64,000 nucleotides of DNA from NCBI GenBank assembly GCA_902798695.1, contig CADBXK010000001.1, forward strand, positions 62,001 through 126,000, written 5' to 3'. A program made the translations under genes and the position numbers. The notes beneath the pieces were generated by a model. The model saw only the letters and a list, made by a program, of their open reading frames with translations. It was not told the DNA's origin and searched no databases. Every line of letters starts with the position of its first letter. Position 1 is the stretch's first letter. Source of the stretch: Oscillospiraceae bacterium (GTDB lineage Bacteria > Bacillota > Clostridia > Oscillospirales > Ruminococcaceae). Positions 1 through 8,431 of the stretch are shown piece after piece.

Positions 1-1
1 C

Positions 2-2101
2 GTAATAAATGAGCTAGAAAGATTTTCGCCTACTGAAATTTTATATAATGAAGATTTAGTGAATCTTAAAGAGGTTAGTTCATATTTAACAAAGCAATTG
101 AAGTGTATTGGCGAGTTGGTAGATTCTGAAAATTATGATAACAATATTTGTAAGAAGTTAATTTATAAGCAATTTAACGAAGTTTCTGATGATATTATTA
201 ATTCAGATTTGTGCGTTAAATCTTTAGGAGCTTTGATTTTATATTTAGCAGATACCCAGAAAGATGGTGTTAAAAGATTAGTCGATTTGGCCTACTACAG
301 TGGATATCAATATATGGGAATTGATGCATATGCTCGAAAAAATTTGGAATTAACTAAAACCATTATGACGGGACAGAAACAAAGAAGTTTGCTATGGATT
401 TTAGATAAAACTAAAACGTCTATGGGAAAAAGATTAATTAGAAAATTAATAGAGCAGCCGCTAATAAATCCGATTCAAATTGTAAAAAGGCATGATGCTG
501 TCGAATCACTTACAAAAAATAAAATGGTAAGAGATGATATTATTGAAATTTTGTCTAGAATATATGATTTAGAGCGGCTTATGACTAAAGTTATATATGG
601 GTCAATAAATCCTAGGGAATTAAGAGCATTATCTCAAACAATTGGTGAGATTCCGAGTTTAAAAAGACAATTGGAGTTAGTTCCAAACTTCTTAGTGCAA
701 AATATAAATAAAAGAATAAAAGATATCAATAATGTATATGAATTGATTGAATCTGCATTAGTTGATGAACCTCCTGTTAATTTAAAAGATGGCGGCGTTA
801 TTCGCGAGGGATTTCATAATGAACTAGATGAGCTTAGAAATATTAGAGAAAATGGAAAGGAAACTCTATTAACAATTGAAGCGCGTGAAAGAGAGCAGAC
901 AGGAATAAATAAGCTAAAAATTAACTATAATAAAGTTTTTGGATATTATATAGAGGTTACTAAGTCTTGTTTAGATAAGGTTCCAGATTATTATATTAGA
1001 AAACAAACACTTACTTCTAGTGAGCGTTTTATTACTCCAGAATTAAAGGAGTATGAAGAAAAAATTTTAACTGCTAGCGAGCGTAGTATAAAAATAGAAC
1101 AAGATATCTTTGAAGAACTAAAAAATGTGGTTTCAAATAAATTAATGGAAATTCAGAGCACGGCGAAAGCTATTGCTATGCTAGATGTTCTTTGTTCATT
1201 TTCTGTTGTTGCGCAGAACAATAATTATATTAAACCTGAGATTAGCACAGATAGTGAATTGATTATAAAAAATGGTCGGCATCCTGTTGTTGAGGCAATA
1301 TTAGACATGCCTTTTGTTTCCAATGATACAAAAATGGATAATTGTGAAAATAAAATGATGATGATAACAGGCCCTAACATGGCTGGAAAGTCTACTTACA
1401 TGAGACAGGTGGCGCTTATTGTATTGATGGCTCAGATAGGAAGTTTTGTTCCGGCGGAGTTTGCTAGGATTGGAATTGTTGATAGAATATTTACTCGCAT
1501 AGGAGCGTCGGACGATCTTACTGCAGGTAAATCGACATTTATGGTTGAAATGAGTGAAGTGGCTGAAATATTAAAAAATGCTACAGGAAAAAGTTTGGTA
1601 ATATTAGATGAGATAGGAAGAGGTACCTCAACATTTGATGGAATGAGCATTGCAAAAGCAGTTGCAGAACATATTATAAAGTCAAAAAATCTTGGCTGTA
1701 AAACGCTGTTTGCTACGCATTACCATGAATTAACTTCTCTAGAGCAAGAATTAGATGGTGTTAAAAATTATAATATTGCTGTGAAAAAACGTGGTGATGA
1801 CATAACCTTTTTAAGAAAAATTGTTAGAGGTGGCGTTGATGATAGTTATGGAATAGCTGTTGCTAAGCTTGCTGGAATTCCAGATAGTGTTATAAAAAGA
1901 GCGAATGTTATTTTAAAAGATATGGAAAAAGACAAGCATTGTCATGAAAATATTTATGAAGAACAATTGGATTCTGCGCAAGTTTCTTTATTTGACGCTA
2001 ATGAAAAGAAAGTATTGGACAAATTGAAAGATTTGTCTATTGATACTTTAACTCCTATTGAAGCTATGAATTTGTTATATAGTATAAAAAAGGATTTGTA
2101 A
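2..2101 (+). CDS. mutS: DNA mismatch repair protein MutS (5'-truncated by window edge)
   Basis: MutS is the ATPase that recognises mismatches and starts strand repair with MutL. The frame is open from base 2, so the true start lies outside the window; 699 residues are present against a usual 850-880. The missing part is the N-terminal mismatch-reading domain. Visible parts are the connector/lever/clamp region, Walker A (GPNMAGKST, about residue 457 of the visible part), Walker B (LVILDEIGRGTS, about 535) and the TLFATHYHEL segment. The C-terminus ends in the usual TPIEAMNLLY helix. mutL begins 21 bases after the stop, which is the classic mutSL operon. An internal GTG at 59 is not the real start because the sequence upstream still reads as MutS (ELERFSPTEIL). 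Confidence 0.97.
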   Translation, partial: VINELERFSPTEILYNEDLVNLKEVSSYLTKQLKCIGELVDSENYDNNICKKLIYKQFNEVSDDIINSDLCVKSLGALILYLADTQKDGVKRLVDLAYYSGYQYMGIDAYARKNLELTKTIMTGQKQRSLLWILDKTKTSMGKRLIRKLIEQPLINPIQIVKRHDAVESLTKNKMVRDDIIEILSRIYDLERLMTKVIYGSINPRELRALSQTIGEIPSLKRQLELVPNFLVQNINKRIKDINNVYELIESALVDEPPVNLKDGGVIREGFHNELDELRNIRENGKETLLTIEAREREQTGINKLKINYNKVFGYYIEVTKSCLDKVPDYYIRKQTLTSSERFITPELKEYEEKILTASERSIKIEQDIFEELKNVVSNKLMEIQSTAKAIAMLDVLCSFSVVAQNNNYIKPEISTDSELIIKNGRHPVVEAILDMPFVSNDTKMDNCENKMMMITGPNMAGKSTYMRQVALIVLMAQIGSFVPAEFARIGIVDRIFTRIGASDDLTAGKSTFMVEMSEVAEILKNATGKSLVILDEIGRGTSTFDGMSIAKAVAEHIIKSKNLGCKTLFATHYHELTSLEQELDGVKNYNIAVKKRGDDITFLRKIVRGGVDDSYGIAVAKLAGIPDSVIKRANVILKDMEKDKHCHENIYEEQLDSAQVSLFDANEKKVLDKLKDLSIDTLTPIEAMNLLYSIKKDL

Positions 2102-2122
2102 TTAAAAGAGGAGCTGTTAGTT

Positions 2123-4093
2123 GTGGGAAAAATTCATCTTTTAGAAAAAAGCATTTATGAATTGATAGCGGCAGGAGAAGTTATTGAGAGGCCTGCTTCT
2201 GTTGTTAAAGAATTGGTTGAAAATTCGATAGATGCTAAAGCAAAATCGATTTTTGTTGATATAAAAGATGGTGGAAAAAGTCTGATTAGAGTAATTGATG
2301 ATGGAATTGGAATGGATTTTGACGATTGTAAGCTGGCTTTTTTAAGACATGCTACCAGTAAAGTATCCACAAAGATTGATTTAAATAATATTGGCACACT
2401 AGGATTTCGTGGAGAGGCGCTTGCCTCTATTTGTGCTGTTTCTAAAGTTGAGGTTTTAACCAAGAGACAAGAAGATGAATTTGGTGTAAGGTATTTTATA
2501 GAAGCCGGTGAAGAAAAAAATATTGAATCTGTTAGTTGTTCAAATGGAACCATGTTCTCTATAGAACAACTTTTTTATAATGTTCCTGCAAGACGTAAAT
2601 TTTTAAAAAAAGATTCTACTGAGGCAAATGTAATACAAGATATTCTAGAAAAATTAGCAATTAGTAATTGTAATATTTCTTTTGGATTTAAGAAAAATGG
2701 AAAGAAAATTTTTCAAACTGCTGGCAATGGGTCTTTAGATGATGTTATTTATAATGTTTTTGGGAGAGACTTATATAAGTCTTTATTACCCGTTAACTAT
2801 GATGATAGAAATATAAAAATAAGTGGTTTTATTAGTAATCCGCGATATTGTCGTTCTAATCGAAATCTACAATATAGTTTTGTAAATGGTAGATATGTAA
2901 AATCAAAAACATGTAGTTCGGGAGTTGAAGAAGCGTTTAAAGGATTTTCAATGATAGGAAAATATCCTGCTTTTGTGTTATTTGTAAATATGTCCCCACA
3001 AAAAATAGATATTAATGTACATCCCGCTAAAGTTGAAATTAGATTTTCTAATGAAATGGAAGTTTTAAGAGCAATTTATTCTGCAGTTAGATCTGCTATA
3101 TCTGAAAACAATAAATTGCCAGAAGCGAAAATTCCAGATTTGCAGCGTAATTATTTTTCAGCAGATAGTGTTGATGTGCAGCAAATGCAAATAAACACAA
3201 ATAATATTGTTAAAGATAAAGATTATTTTCATGAACCTAGTGTTTCGTCAAATGATTTTTCTACTACAGTTAAATCATACTCAACAAATTGTGATGAAAA
3301 TTTTTCACAATATAAATTTCTATCTAATGCTAATATTGTGAAAAGTTTGGATAAAGAGTTGAAAGACGATGTGGATGATGTAGATAATATGTTAAATCAT
3401 AATAAACGTAAATTTGTTGAGAAAACTATTGAATTAAACAATGAAAATATTAGTGGTGAGGAAGATAAATTAAATGATGAGAAAATTAGCGAAGAAATAA
3501 TTTCGTCAGAACAACAAGATTATTTGAGAATAGTTGGTGAAATATTTAAAACATATATTTTAGTTGAAGTAGGTAATAATTTTGTAGTTATAGATAAGCA
3601 TGCAGCTCATGAGCGCATATTGTATGAAAAAATAAAGAAAGAATCCGATAGACTGGAGCGACAAATCTTACTTTTGCCTAAGAAAGTTGTTTTAGATTCC
3701 AATGAAGATCATGAGTTGGTTTTAGATAATAGTGAAATTTTTATAAAATTTGGTTTTGGTGTTGAAGATTTTGGTGGACGCTCAATTTTAATAAGAGAAA
3801 TTCCAATGGCTTTGGATAATAAAAATTGTATTGAAGTGTTTGAAGAAATTCTTTTGAATTTAAAAACAAAGATAAATGATTTTACACCTGCCACTTTAGA
3901 TGATTTATATCACACTATTGCTTGTAGAGCAGCAATAAAGGCTAACGATGATAATAGTATTGAAGAACTAAAATCCTTGGTTAATCAAGTTTACTTTGAT
4001 GAAAAAATTCGCACTTGTCCTCATGGAAGACCGGTTGTGTTAACTTTTGATAAAGAAAGGTTTGACAGAGAATTTGGAAGAATACAGAAATAA
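2123..4093 (+). CDS. mutL: DNA mismatch repair protein MutL
   Basis: MutL couples MutS mismatch recognition to downstream repair. The N-terminal GHKL ATPase motifs are present: ELVENSIDA near residue 31, DDGIGM near 60 and the GFRGEALASI signature near 96. The C-terminal dimerisation/endonuclease domain carries a DKHAAHERILYE motif near residue 490, the latent nuclease site; most relatives have Gln where this has Lys. It also has the ACRAAIKAND and CPHGRP zinc-site motifs near the end, so nicking activity is expected. The linker (about 340-465) is acidic and low complexity. The length of 656 aa is normal. The start is GTG at 2123 behind AGAGGAG. The 3' end overlaps miaA. Confidence 0.96.
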   Translation: MGKIHLLEKSIYELIAAGEVIERPASVVKELVENSIDAKAKSIFVDIKDGGKSLIRVIDDGIGMDFDDCKLAFLRHATSKVSTKIDLNNIGTLGFRGEALASICAVSKVEVLTKRQEDEFGVRYFIEAGEEKNIESVSCSNGTMFSIEQLFYNVPARRKFLKKDSTEANVIQDILEKLAISNCNISFGFKKNGKKIFQTAGNGSLDDVIYNVFGRDLYKSLLPVNYDDRNIKISGFISNPRYCRSNRNLQYSFVNGRYVKSKTCSSGVEEAFKGFSMIGKYPAFVLFVNMSPQKIDINVHPAKVEIRFSNEMEVLRAIYSAVRSAISENNKLPEAKIPDLQRNYFSADSVDVQQMQINTNNIVKDKDYFHEPSVSSNDFSTTVKSYSTNCDENFSQYKFLSNANIVKSLDKELKDDVDDVDNMLNHNKRKFVEKTIELNNENISGEEDKLNDEKISEEIISSEQQDYLRIVGEIFKTYILVEVGNNFVVIDKHAAHERILYEKIKKESDRLERQILLLPKKVVLDSNEDHELVLDNSEIFIKFGFGVEDFGGRSILIREIPMALDNKNCIEVFEEILLNLKTKINDFTPATLDDLYHTIACRAAIKANDDNSIEELKSLVNQVYFDEKIRTCPHGRPVVLTFDKERFDREFGRIQK

Positions 4094-5024
4094 AATAAAA
4101 ATATGCGTTATAGTTGGCCCCACAGCATCAGGAAAAAGTAGTTTGGCAATTTGGTTGGCTAAGCAAATTAATGGAGAAATAATTTCAGCGGATTCTATGC
4201 AAATATATAAGGGTATGGACATTGGAACCGCAAAACCTACTGCTGAAGAACAAAAATTAGTTCCGCATCATATGATAGATTTTCTTCATCAAGATGAGTT
4301 ATTTTCAGTTGCCGATTATGTGAAAATGGCCAAGAAGATTATTGAAGATGTTGTTGATAGAGGTAAAAAACCTATTTTAGTTGGTGGAACAGGATTATAT
4401 GTTGATTCATTATTAAATGGTGTGCAGTTTCAAGATCAAAATGAAAATTTGGCTGTAAGAAAAAAGCTTTTTGAGGAATTAGAGCAATTTGGATCGGAGC
4501 ATATGTTAGACAAGTTAAAAAAAGTTGATTTTGAATATGCAAAAACGTTGCACCCTAATAATATAAAGAGAATTATTAGAGGACTAGAAATTTATTCTGC
4601 TACTGGTATGAAAATGAGTGACAATTTAAAATTAAGTAAATCGGTTCCATCTTGTTTTGATGCTTGTAGAATAGGATTAACTTTTGATAATCGTGAAAAT
4701 CTATATAAGAGAATTAATGATAGGGTTGATGATATGATTGATTCTGGATTGTTGGAAGAAGCACATTGTATCATTAATTCCAGTTCTAGTTCACATACAT
4801 CTATGCAAGCGATAGGCTATAAAGAATTTATAGGATATTTCAATGAAACTGAGAGTTTAGATGCATGTATTTCTAAATTAAAACAAAACACTAGAAAATA
4901 TGCTAAGCGTCAATTGACATGGTTTCGCAGAAACAAAGACATTAACTGGATATATTGCGATAAATTAAGTGATATAGATATAAAAAATAAAGTTATTGAA
5001 ATTGTTAATAATCATTTTAAATAA
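4047..5024 (+). CDS. miaA: tRNA dimethylallyltransferase MiaA
   Basis: MiaA transfers a dimethylallyl group to A37 of tRNAs that read UNN codons. Motifs seen are the P-loop GPTASGKSS, DSMQIYKGMDIGTAKPT, LVGGTGLYVD and the C-terminal YAKRQLTWFRRN. The start is uncertain. No ATG lies in frame near the 5' end, and TTG codons at 4047, 4062 and 4074 are all possible. The purine-rich AAAGAAAGG at 4052-4060 suits 4074 best, which would leave the protein beginning a few residues before the P-loop strand. In all cases the gene overlaps the end of mutL, so translation is probably coupled. Confidence 0.93.
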   Translation: MIKKGLTENLEEYRNKIKICVIVGPTASGKSSLAIWLAKQINGEIISADSMQIYKGMDIGTAKPTAEEQKLVPHHMIDFLHQDELFSVADYVKMAKKIIEDVVDRGKKPILVGGTGLYVDSLLNGVQFQDQNENLAVRKKLFEELEQFGSEHMLDKLKKVDFEYAKTLHPNNIKRIIRGLEIYSATGMKMSDNLKLSKSVPSCFDACRIGLTFDNRENLYKRINDRVDDMIDSGLLEEAHCIINSSSSSHTSMQAIGYKEFIGYFNETESLDACISKLKQNTRKYAKRQLTWFRRNKDINWIYCDKLSDIDIKNKVIEIVNNHFK

Positions 5025-5047
5025 TATTATGATTTTTTTGAAAATTA

Positions 5048-5056
5048 TGGTATAAT
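5048..5056 (+). promoter_or_regulatory. Extended -10 promoter before the HlyD-like gene
   Basis: TGGTATAAT at 5048-5056 is a perfect extended -10 element. No good -35 lies 17 bases upstream, as is common for extended -10 promoters. It sits 33 bases ahead of a GGAGG ribosome site and would start a transcript for 5097-7510. Confidence 0.5.
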
Positions 5057-5096
5057 CTGTTTAATAGTTGTATTTTAATAATTTTTATGGAGGTAA

Positions 5097-6347
5097 GTGG
5101 CTTTTCGCCATGTATTTTACATGAAATCATTTTGTTTAAAGTTTTTATTTGTGTTGTTTTCTTGTTGCTTTGTTGTTGGAGTTGCATATCAAATATATCT
5201 TAAGCTGACGTTTAACTATGAAACAACAATTGTGCGCAGTGATGTTATGGAAAAGAAGGCTGAGGGAATAGGTGTTATTTTTAAAGATGAGGTTGTCTTA
5301 AATTCTAGTGAATATGTTGGAATTGTTAAGAACAATTTCTGTAATGGTGCACGTGTGGCAGCAAAATCTGAGGTGGCTAAATCTTACACAACACAAGATG
5401 ATATATCAAAAATAAAACAGGTGGGTATTTTAGATAAAGAAATCAGTGCTTTAAACGAAGCACAAAATCCGGGTTCTTTACAGGATATGAATATAAAAAC
5501 TATAAATAAGCAGATGAATTGTAATTACTATGAATTGATAAGAACTTTAAAAAATTGTAATTTAAATACAATTAAAGAAATTAAAGATCAAATGACTATG
5601 CTTTTTAATAAAAAACAAATAATAACTAATCAAGTAACTGATTTTAACGATACTATTGCTAAACTTAATTCTGAAAAAAATAATGTAAATAAAACTATTT
5701 CATCTAAACCTAAATCAATAATTACACCTGTGTCTGGATATTTTGTTGATTACACTGATGGATATGAGAATAAGTGTTTATTAAAATTAGCTGATGATTT
5801 TAATGCTGAACGGTTAAATCAATTATATAATGAGTGTCAAAAAGCTTGTCCTCGCAATAATGTTGGAAAGGTTATAACTAACTCATTATTGTTATTTAAA
5901 GTGGTTTTACCGACAAGATTGGTTTCCGATGTTAAACTTGGATCTGAGTGTAAAATCAAATTTGAAGAAGCAGGTGAAGAAGTAACTGCCAAATTGGCAA
6001 AATTGGATTTGGATTGGAATAGTGAACAAAGTGTAGCCACATTTAAGATAGATGTTATGACCGAGAGACTGTCGTCTATTCGTTCAAGTAAAGCGGAAAT
6101 AGTATTTCATACATATAGGGGTATTAAAGTGCCTAAAACTGCTATTAGAAATAATGATGAGGGTGATGTGGGGGTATATTCTTTAAACAATGTTTCTATG
6201 CAGTTTAAGAAAGTGGATATTTTGTTTGAAGATGAAAATAATGTTCTTTGTGTGTCTCGTTCAGATGATACGGCAACTTATTTGAGAGATTTTGATAAAA
6301 TTATAACACAAGGGAAGGATTTGTATGATAACAAACCAATTAGATAA
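5097..6347 (+). CDS. HlyD-like membrane-anchored adaptor protein
   Basis: This 416-aa protein has one N-terminal membrane helix (about residues 9-28), a coiled-coil-forming middle (about 110-210), and flanking segments with the lipoyl/beta-barrel look of HlyD-type adaptors (ITPVSGYFVDY near 205, VPKTAIRNND near 345). Such adaptors normally link an inner-membrane transporter to the cell surface. No transporter is next to it; instead it precedes yggS and sepF, as in many clostridia, so a role in the envelope or division is possible but inferred. The start is GTG 5097 just behind GGAGG; ATG 5121 in frame is the alternative. It overlaps yggS by 23 bases. Confidence 0.7.
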   Translation: MAFRHVFYMKSFCLKFLFVLFSCCFVVGVAYQIYLKLTFNYETTIVRSDVMEKKAEGIGVIFKDEVVLNSSEYVGIVKNNFCNGARVAAKSEVAKSYTTQDDISKIKQVGILDKEISALNEAQNPGSLQDMNIKTINKQMNCNYYELIRTLKNCNLNTIKEIKDQMTMLFNKKQIITNQVTDFNDTIAKLNSEKNNVNKTISSKPKSIITPVSGYFVDYTDGYENKCLLKLADDFNAERLNQLYNECQKACPRNNVGKVITNSLLLFKVVLPTRLVSDVKLGSECKIKFEEAGEEVTAKLAKLDLDWNSEQSVATFKIDVMTERLSSIRSSKAEIVFHTYRGIKVPKTAIRNNDEGDVGVYSLNNVSMQFKKVDILFEDENNVLCVSRSDDTATYLRDFDKIITQGKDLYDNKPIR

Positions 6348-7026
6348 GGATTCTGTTAAACATAGAGTTTTGGAAATTAGAAAAAAGCTAGCTTATGCAG
6401 CGGCAAAATCGAATCGAAATGTGAACGAAATTAGCTTAATGGCGGTTACAAAAAATGTATCTGCAGATTTGGTTAATGTTGCTATAGAATCAGGAATTAG
6501 GTTGTTAGGGGAAAATAGGGCACAAGAACTCAATTCGAAGTATGATTACTATGAGCGTGATAATGTTGATATACATTTTATAGGCCATTTGCAGAGAAAT
6601 AAGGTTAAGACAATTATCAATAAAGTTGATATGATTGAATCTGTGGATAGTGAGCATCTTGCTTGTGAAATAGGGAAACAAGCGTTAAAGAATAATAAGA
6701 CTATGCCTATTCTTTTGGAAATAAATATCGGAAAGCAGCAAACTAAAACTGGGTTTGATCCCGATAAAGTTTTAGAAGCCGCTAAAGCTATTGCTAATAT
6801 GCCTGGAGTGAAAATTAGAGGGCTTATGACTATACCACCAAAAGAAAACGTTACATATTATTTTGAAAAAATTAAGGATATATATATTGACATTTCACAA
6901 GAAAAAATAGATAATGTAAGTATGGATTTTTTGTCAATGGGCATGAGCAGTGACTTTGAAAAAGCCATATCTTTTGGTTCGAACATTGTCAGAATAGGCA
7001 GTTTGATGTTTGGATCACGATATTAA
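6325..7026 (+). CDS. YggS/YlmE-family pyridoxal phosphate-binding protein
   Basis: PLP homeostasis proteins of the YggS/PROSC family fold like alanine racemase domain 1 and bind PLP without known catalysis. The PLP lysine lies in LMAVTKNV near residue 43. HFIGHLQRNK and the C-terminal FLSMGMSSDFEKAI and VRIGSLMFGSR motifs are typical. Length 233 aa is normal. ATG 6325 follows AGGGAAGGA and overlaps the upstream gene. It precedes sepF, matching the ylmE-ylmF order next to the division cluster. Confidence 0.92.
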   Translation: MITNQLDKDSVKHRVLEIRKKLAYAAAKSNRNVNEISLMAVTKNVSADLVNVAIESGIRLLGENRAQELNSKYDYYERDNVDIHFIGHLQRNKVKTIINKVDMIESVDSEHLACEIGKQALKNNKTMPILLEINIGKQQTKTGFDPDKVLEAAKAIANMPGVKIRGLMTIPPKENVTYYFEKIKDIYIDISQEKIDNVSMDFLSMGMSSDFEKAISFGSNIVRIGSLMFGSRY

Positions 7027-7084
7027 AATGGGTTTAAGTATTTTGAATTTAAACATATTAATAAAAAACGAGGAGGTTTTTTAA

Positions 7085-7510
7085 GTGAGTTTAATCGATA
7101 AAATTAAAGGTATTGTTGGAACAGATGAGTACTATGATGATGAATATGAGGATAATTTTATAACAAAAGAAGAAAAAATTAGAAGATCGGATGATGACGT
7201 TAAAAATAACAAAGTAGTTAATATTAATGCTACTACTCAACTAAAAGTTGTTTTAGTTAAACCAGAACATTTTGAAGATGCAAGTTCTATTGCAGATCAT
7301 TTGAATGAAAAAAGAACAGTTGTTATTAATTTGGAATCTACAAATAAAGAAATTGCACGTAGATTGGTTGATTTTTTAAGTGGTGTGGCATATGCTAATA
7401 ATGGCCAAATTAAACGTGTTGCTAATAGTACTTTTATAATAACACCGTACAATGTTGATGTTATGGGAGACTTGTTGGATGAATTAGAGAATAATGGAGT
7501 TTTCTTTTAG
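7085..7510 (+). CDS. sepF: Cell division protein SepF
   Basis: SepF binds membrane and FtsZ and aligns FtsZ filaments at the septum. The 141-aa protein has a short N-terminal amphipathic segment (SLIDKIKGIVG), an acidic linker, and the C-terminal SepF domain from about residue 52 (VVLVKPEHFEDA, TVVINLESTNKE, RRLVDFLSGVAYANNG, FIITPYNVDV). The start is GTG 7085 behind GAGGAGG. The usual ylmG and ylmH genes between sepF and divIVA are absent here. Confidence 0.95.
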   Translation: MSLIDKIKGIVGTDEYYDDEYEDNFITKEEKIRRSDDDVKNNKVVNINATTQLKVVLVKPEHFEDASSIADHLNEKRTVVINLESTNKEIARRLVDFLSGVAYANNGQIKRVANSTFIITPYNVDVMGDLLDELENNGVFF

Positions 7511-7558
7511 TAACTAATTATTGATGTATTTAGCTTATTAAAGATTATCAGTATTGTA

Positions 7559-7597
7559 TACACTAAATTATAATAGTTATAGTTTAGTGTACGTTTT
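7559..7597 (+). terminator. Hairpin between sepF and divIVA
   Basis: A 15-bp stem (7559-7573 with 7577-7591, one wobble pair, 3-base loop) follows sepF. The tail CGTTTTGAG is only moderately T-rich, so termination may be partial. Confidence 0.5.
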
Positions 7598-7670
7598 GAG
7601 AGTATGTTATTAATTAAGGATATAAGGTCTTTTGAACGATTCTAAATTGTGTTTGATGGAGGTTTAGTTG

Positions 7671-8411
7671 ATGAAAGGCATAGAAATTAAAGATTTTGTT
7701 TTTGACAAAGGAGCTTTTGGATATAAAGTAGATGATGTTGCAAATTGTTTGAAGGATATTTCGCAATATGCAGTATCTTTAGAAGAAAAAATTTCGGAGT
7801 ATGAGAAAAAAATACAAGATCTTGAGGATCAGATAGAAAATTATAAAAATAGTGAAGAAAGTGTAAAAGAGATAATAGTTAGTGCGCAGAAATTTAAAAC
7901 TGATATCATTAATGAAGCAAAAGAAAAGGCTAATAAAATTTCTGAAGATATTGAACAAAAAAAATTAAATTTTGATGCTGAAATTAATAATAAAACTAAA
8001 GAATTAATGTCTGATGCTAAGAAAAAAGCAGATGGCATGATGAAAGATACTCAACGTAAGTTTGAGAATGAGACAAGACAGCTTAGAATTATGAAAAAAG
8101 AAGTTTCGGATTTTAAAGCTAGACTTCTTTCATTATATAAATCTCATTTAGATATTATTACTAAGATTCCTGAATATGATAGTGAAGAAGCTGTTAAAAA
8201 TACAGAAGAAAAATCGGCTGCAATTGATGCTAGTAATGATACCACAGCGAGTACTGATGAAAAACAAGAAATGAAAGATACTGAAGATGTTAAAATTGAA
8301 CAGAATCCAGTATTTAAGGTTACTTTAACTGATAGTGATGATAATATAGATAAGGGAGATTATATTAAATCAAGATTTAGTGAACTTAAATTTGGTGAAA
8401 ATAATAATTAA
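7671..8411 (+). CDS. divIVA: DivIVA-family coiled-coil protein
   Basis: DivIVA proteins sense negative membrane curvature at poles and septa. The N-terminus (KDFVFDKGAFGYKVDDV) matches the DivIVA membrane-binding domain, followed by a long coiled coil (about residues 35-165) and an acidic, probably disordered tail. 246 aa. ATG 7671 with GGAGG at 7658-7662 is preferred to the TTG one codon upstream. Its position between sepF and ileS is the standard one. The tail is unlike well-studied relatives, so exact partners are unknown. Confidence 0.88.
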   Translation: MKGIEIKDFVFDKGAFGYKVDDVANCLKDISQYAVSLEEKISEYEKKIQDLEDQIENYKNSEESVKEIIVSAQKFKTDIINEAKEKANKISEDIEQKKLNFDAEINNKTKELMSDAKKKADGMMKDTQRKFENETRQLRIMKKEVSDFKARLLSLYKSHLDIITKIPEYDSEEAVKNTEEKSAAIDASNDTTASTDEKQEMKDTEDVKIEQNPVFKVTLTDSDDNIDKGDYIKSRFSELKFGENNN

Positions 8412-8431
8412 ATTCAAGGAGAAATGTACTA

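Noticed and set aside
2155-2553. 132-residue reverse-strand frame
   Set aside because: Antisense shadow of the conserved ATPase domain of mutL.
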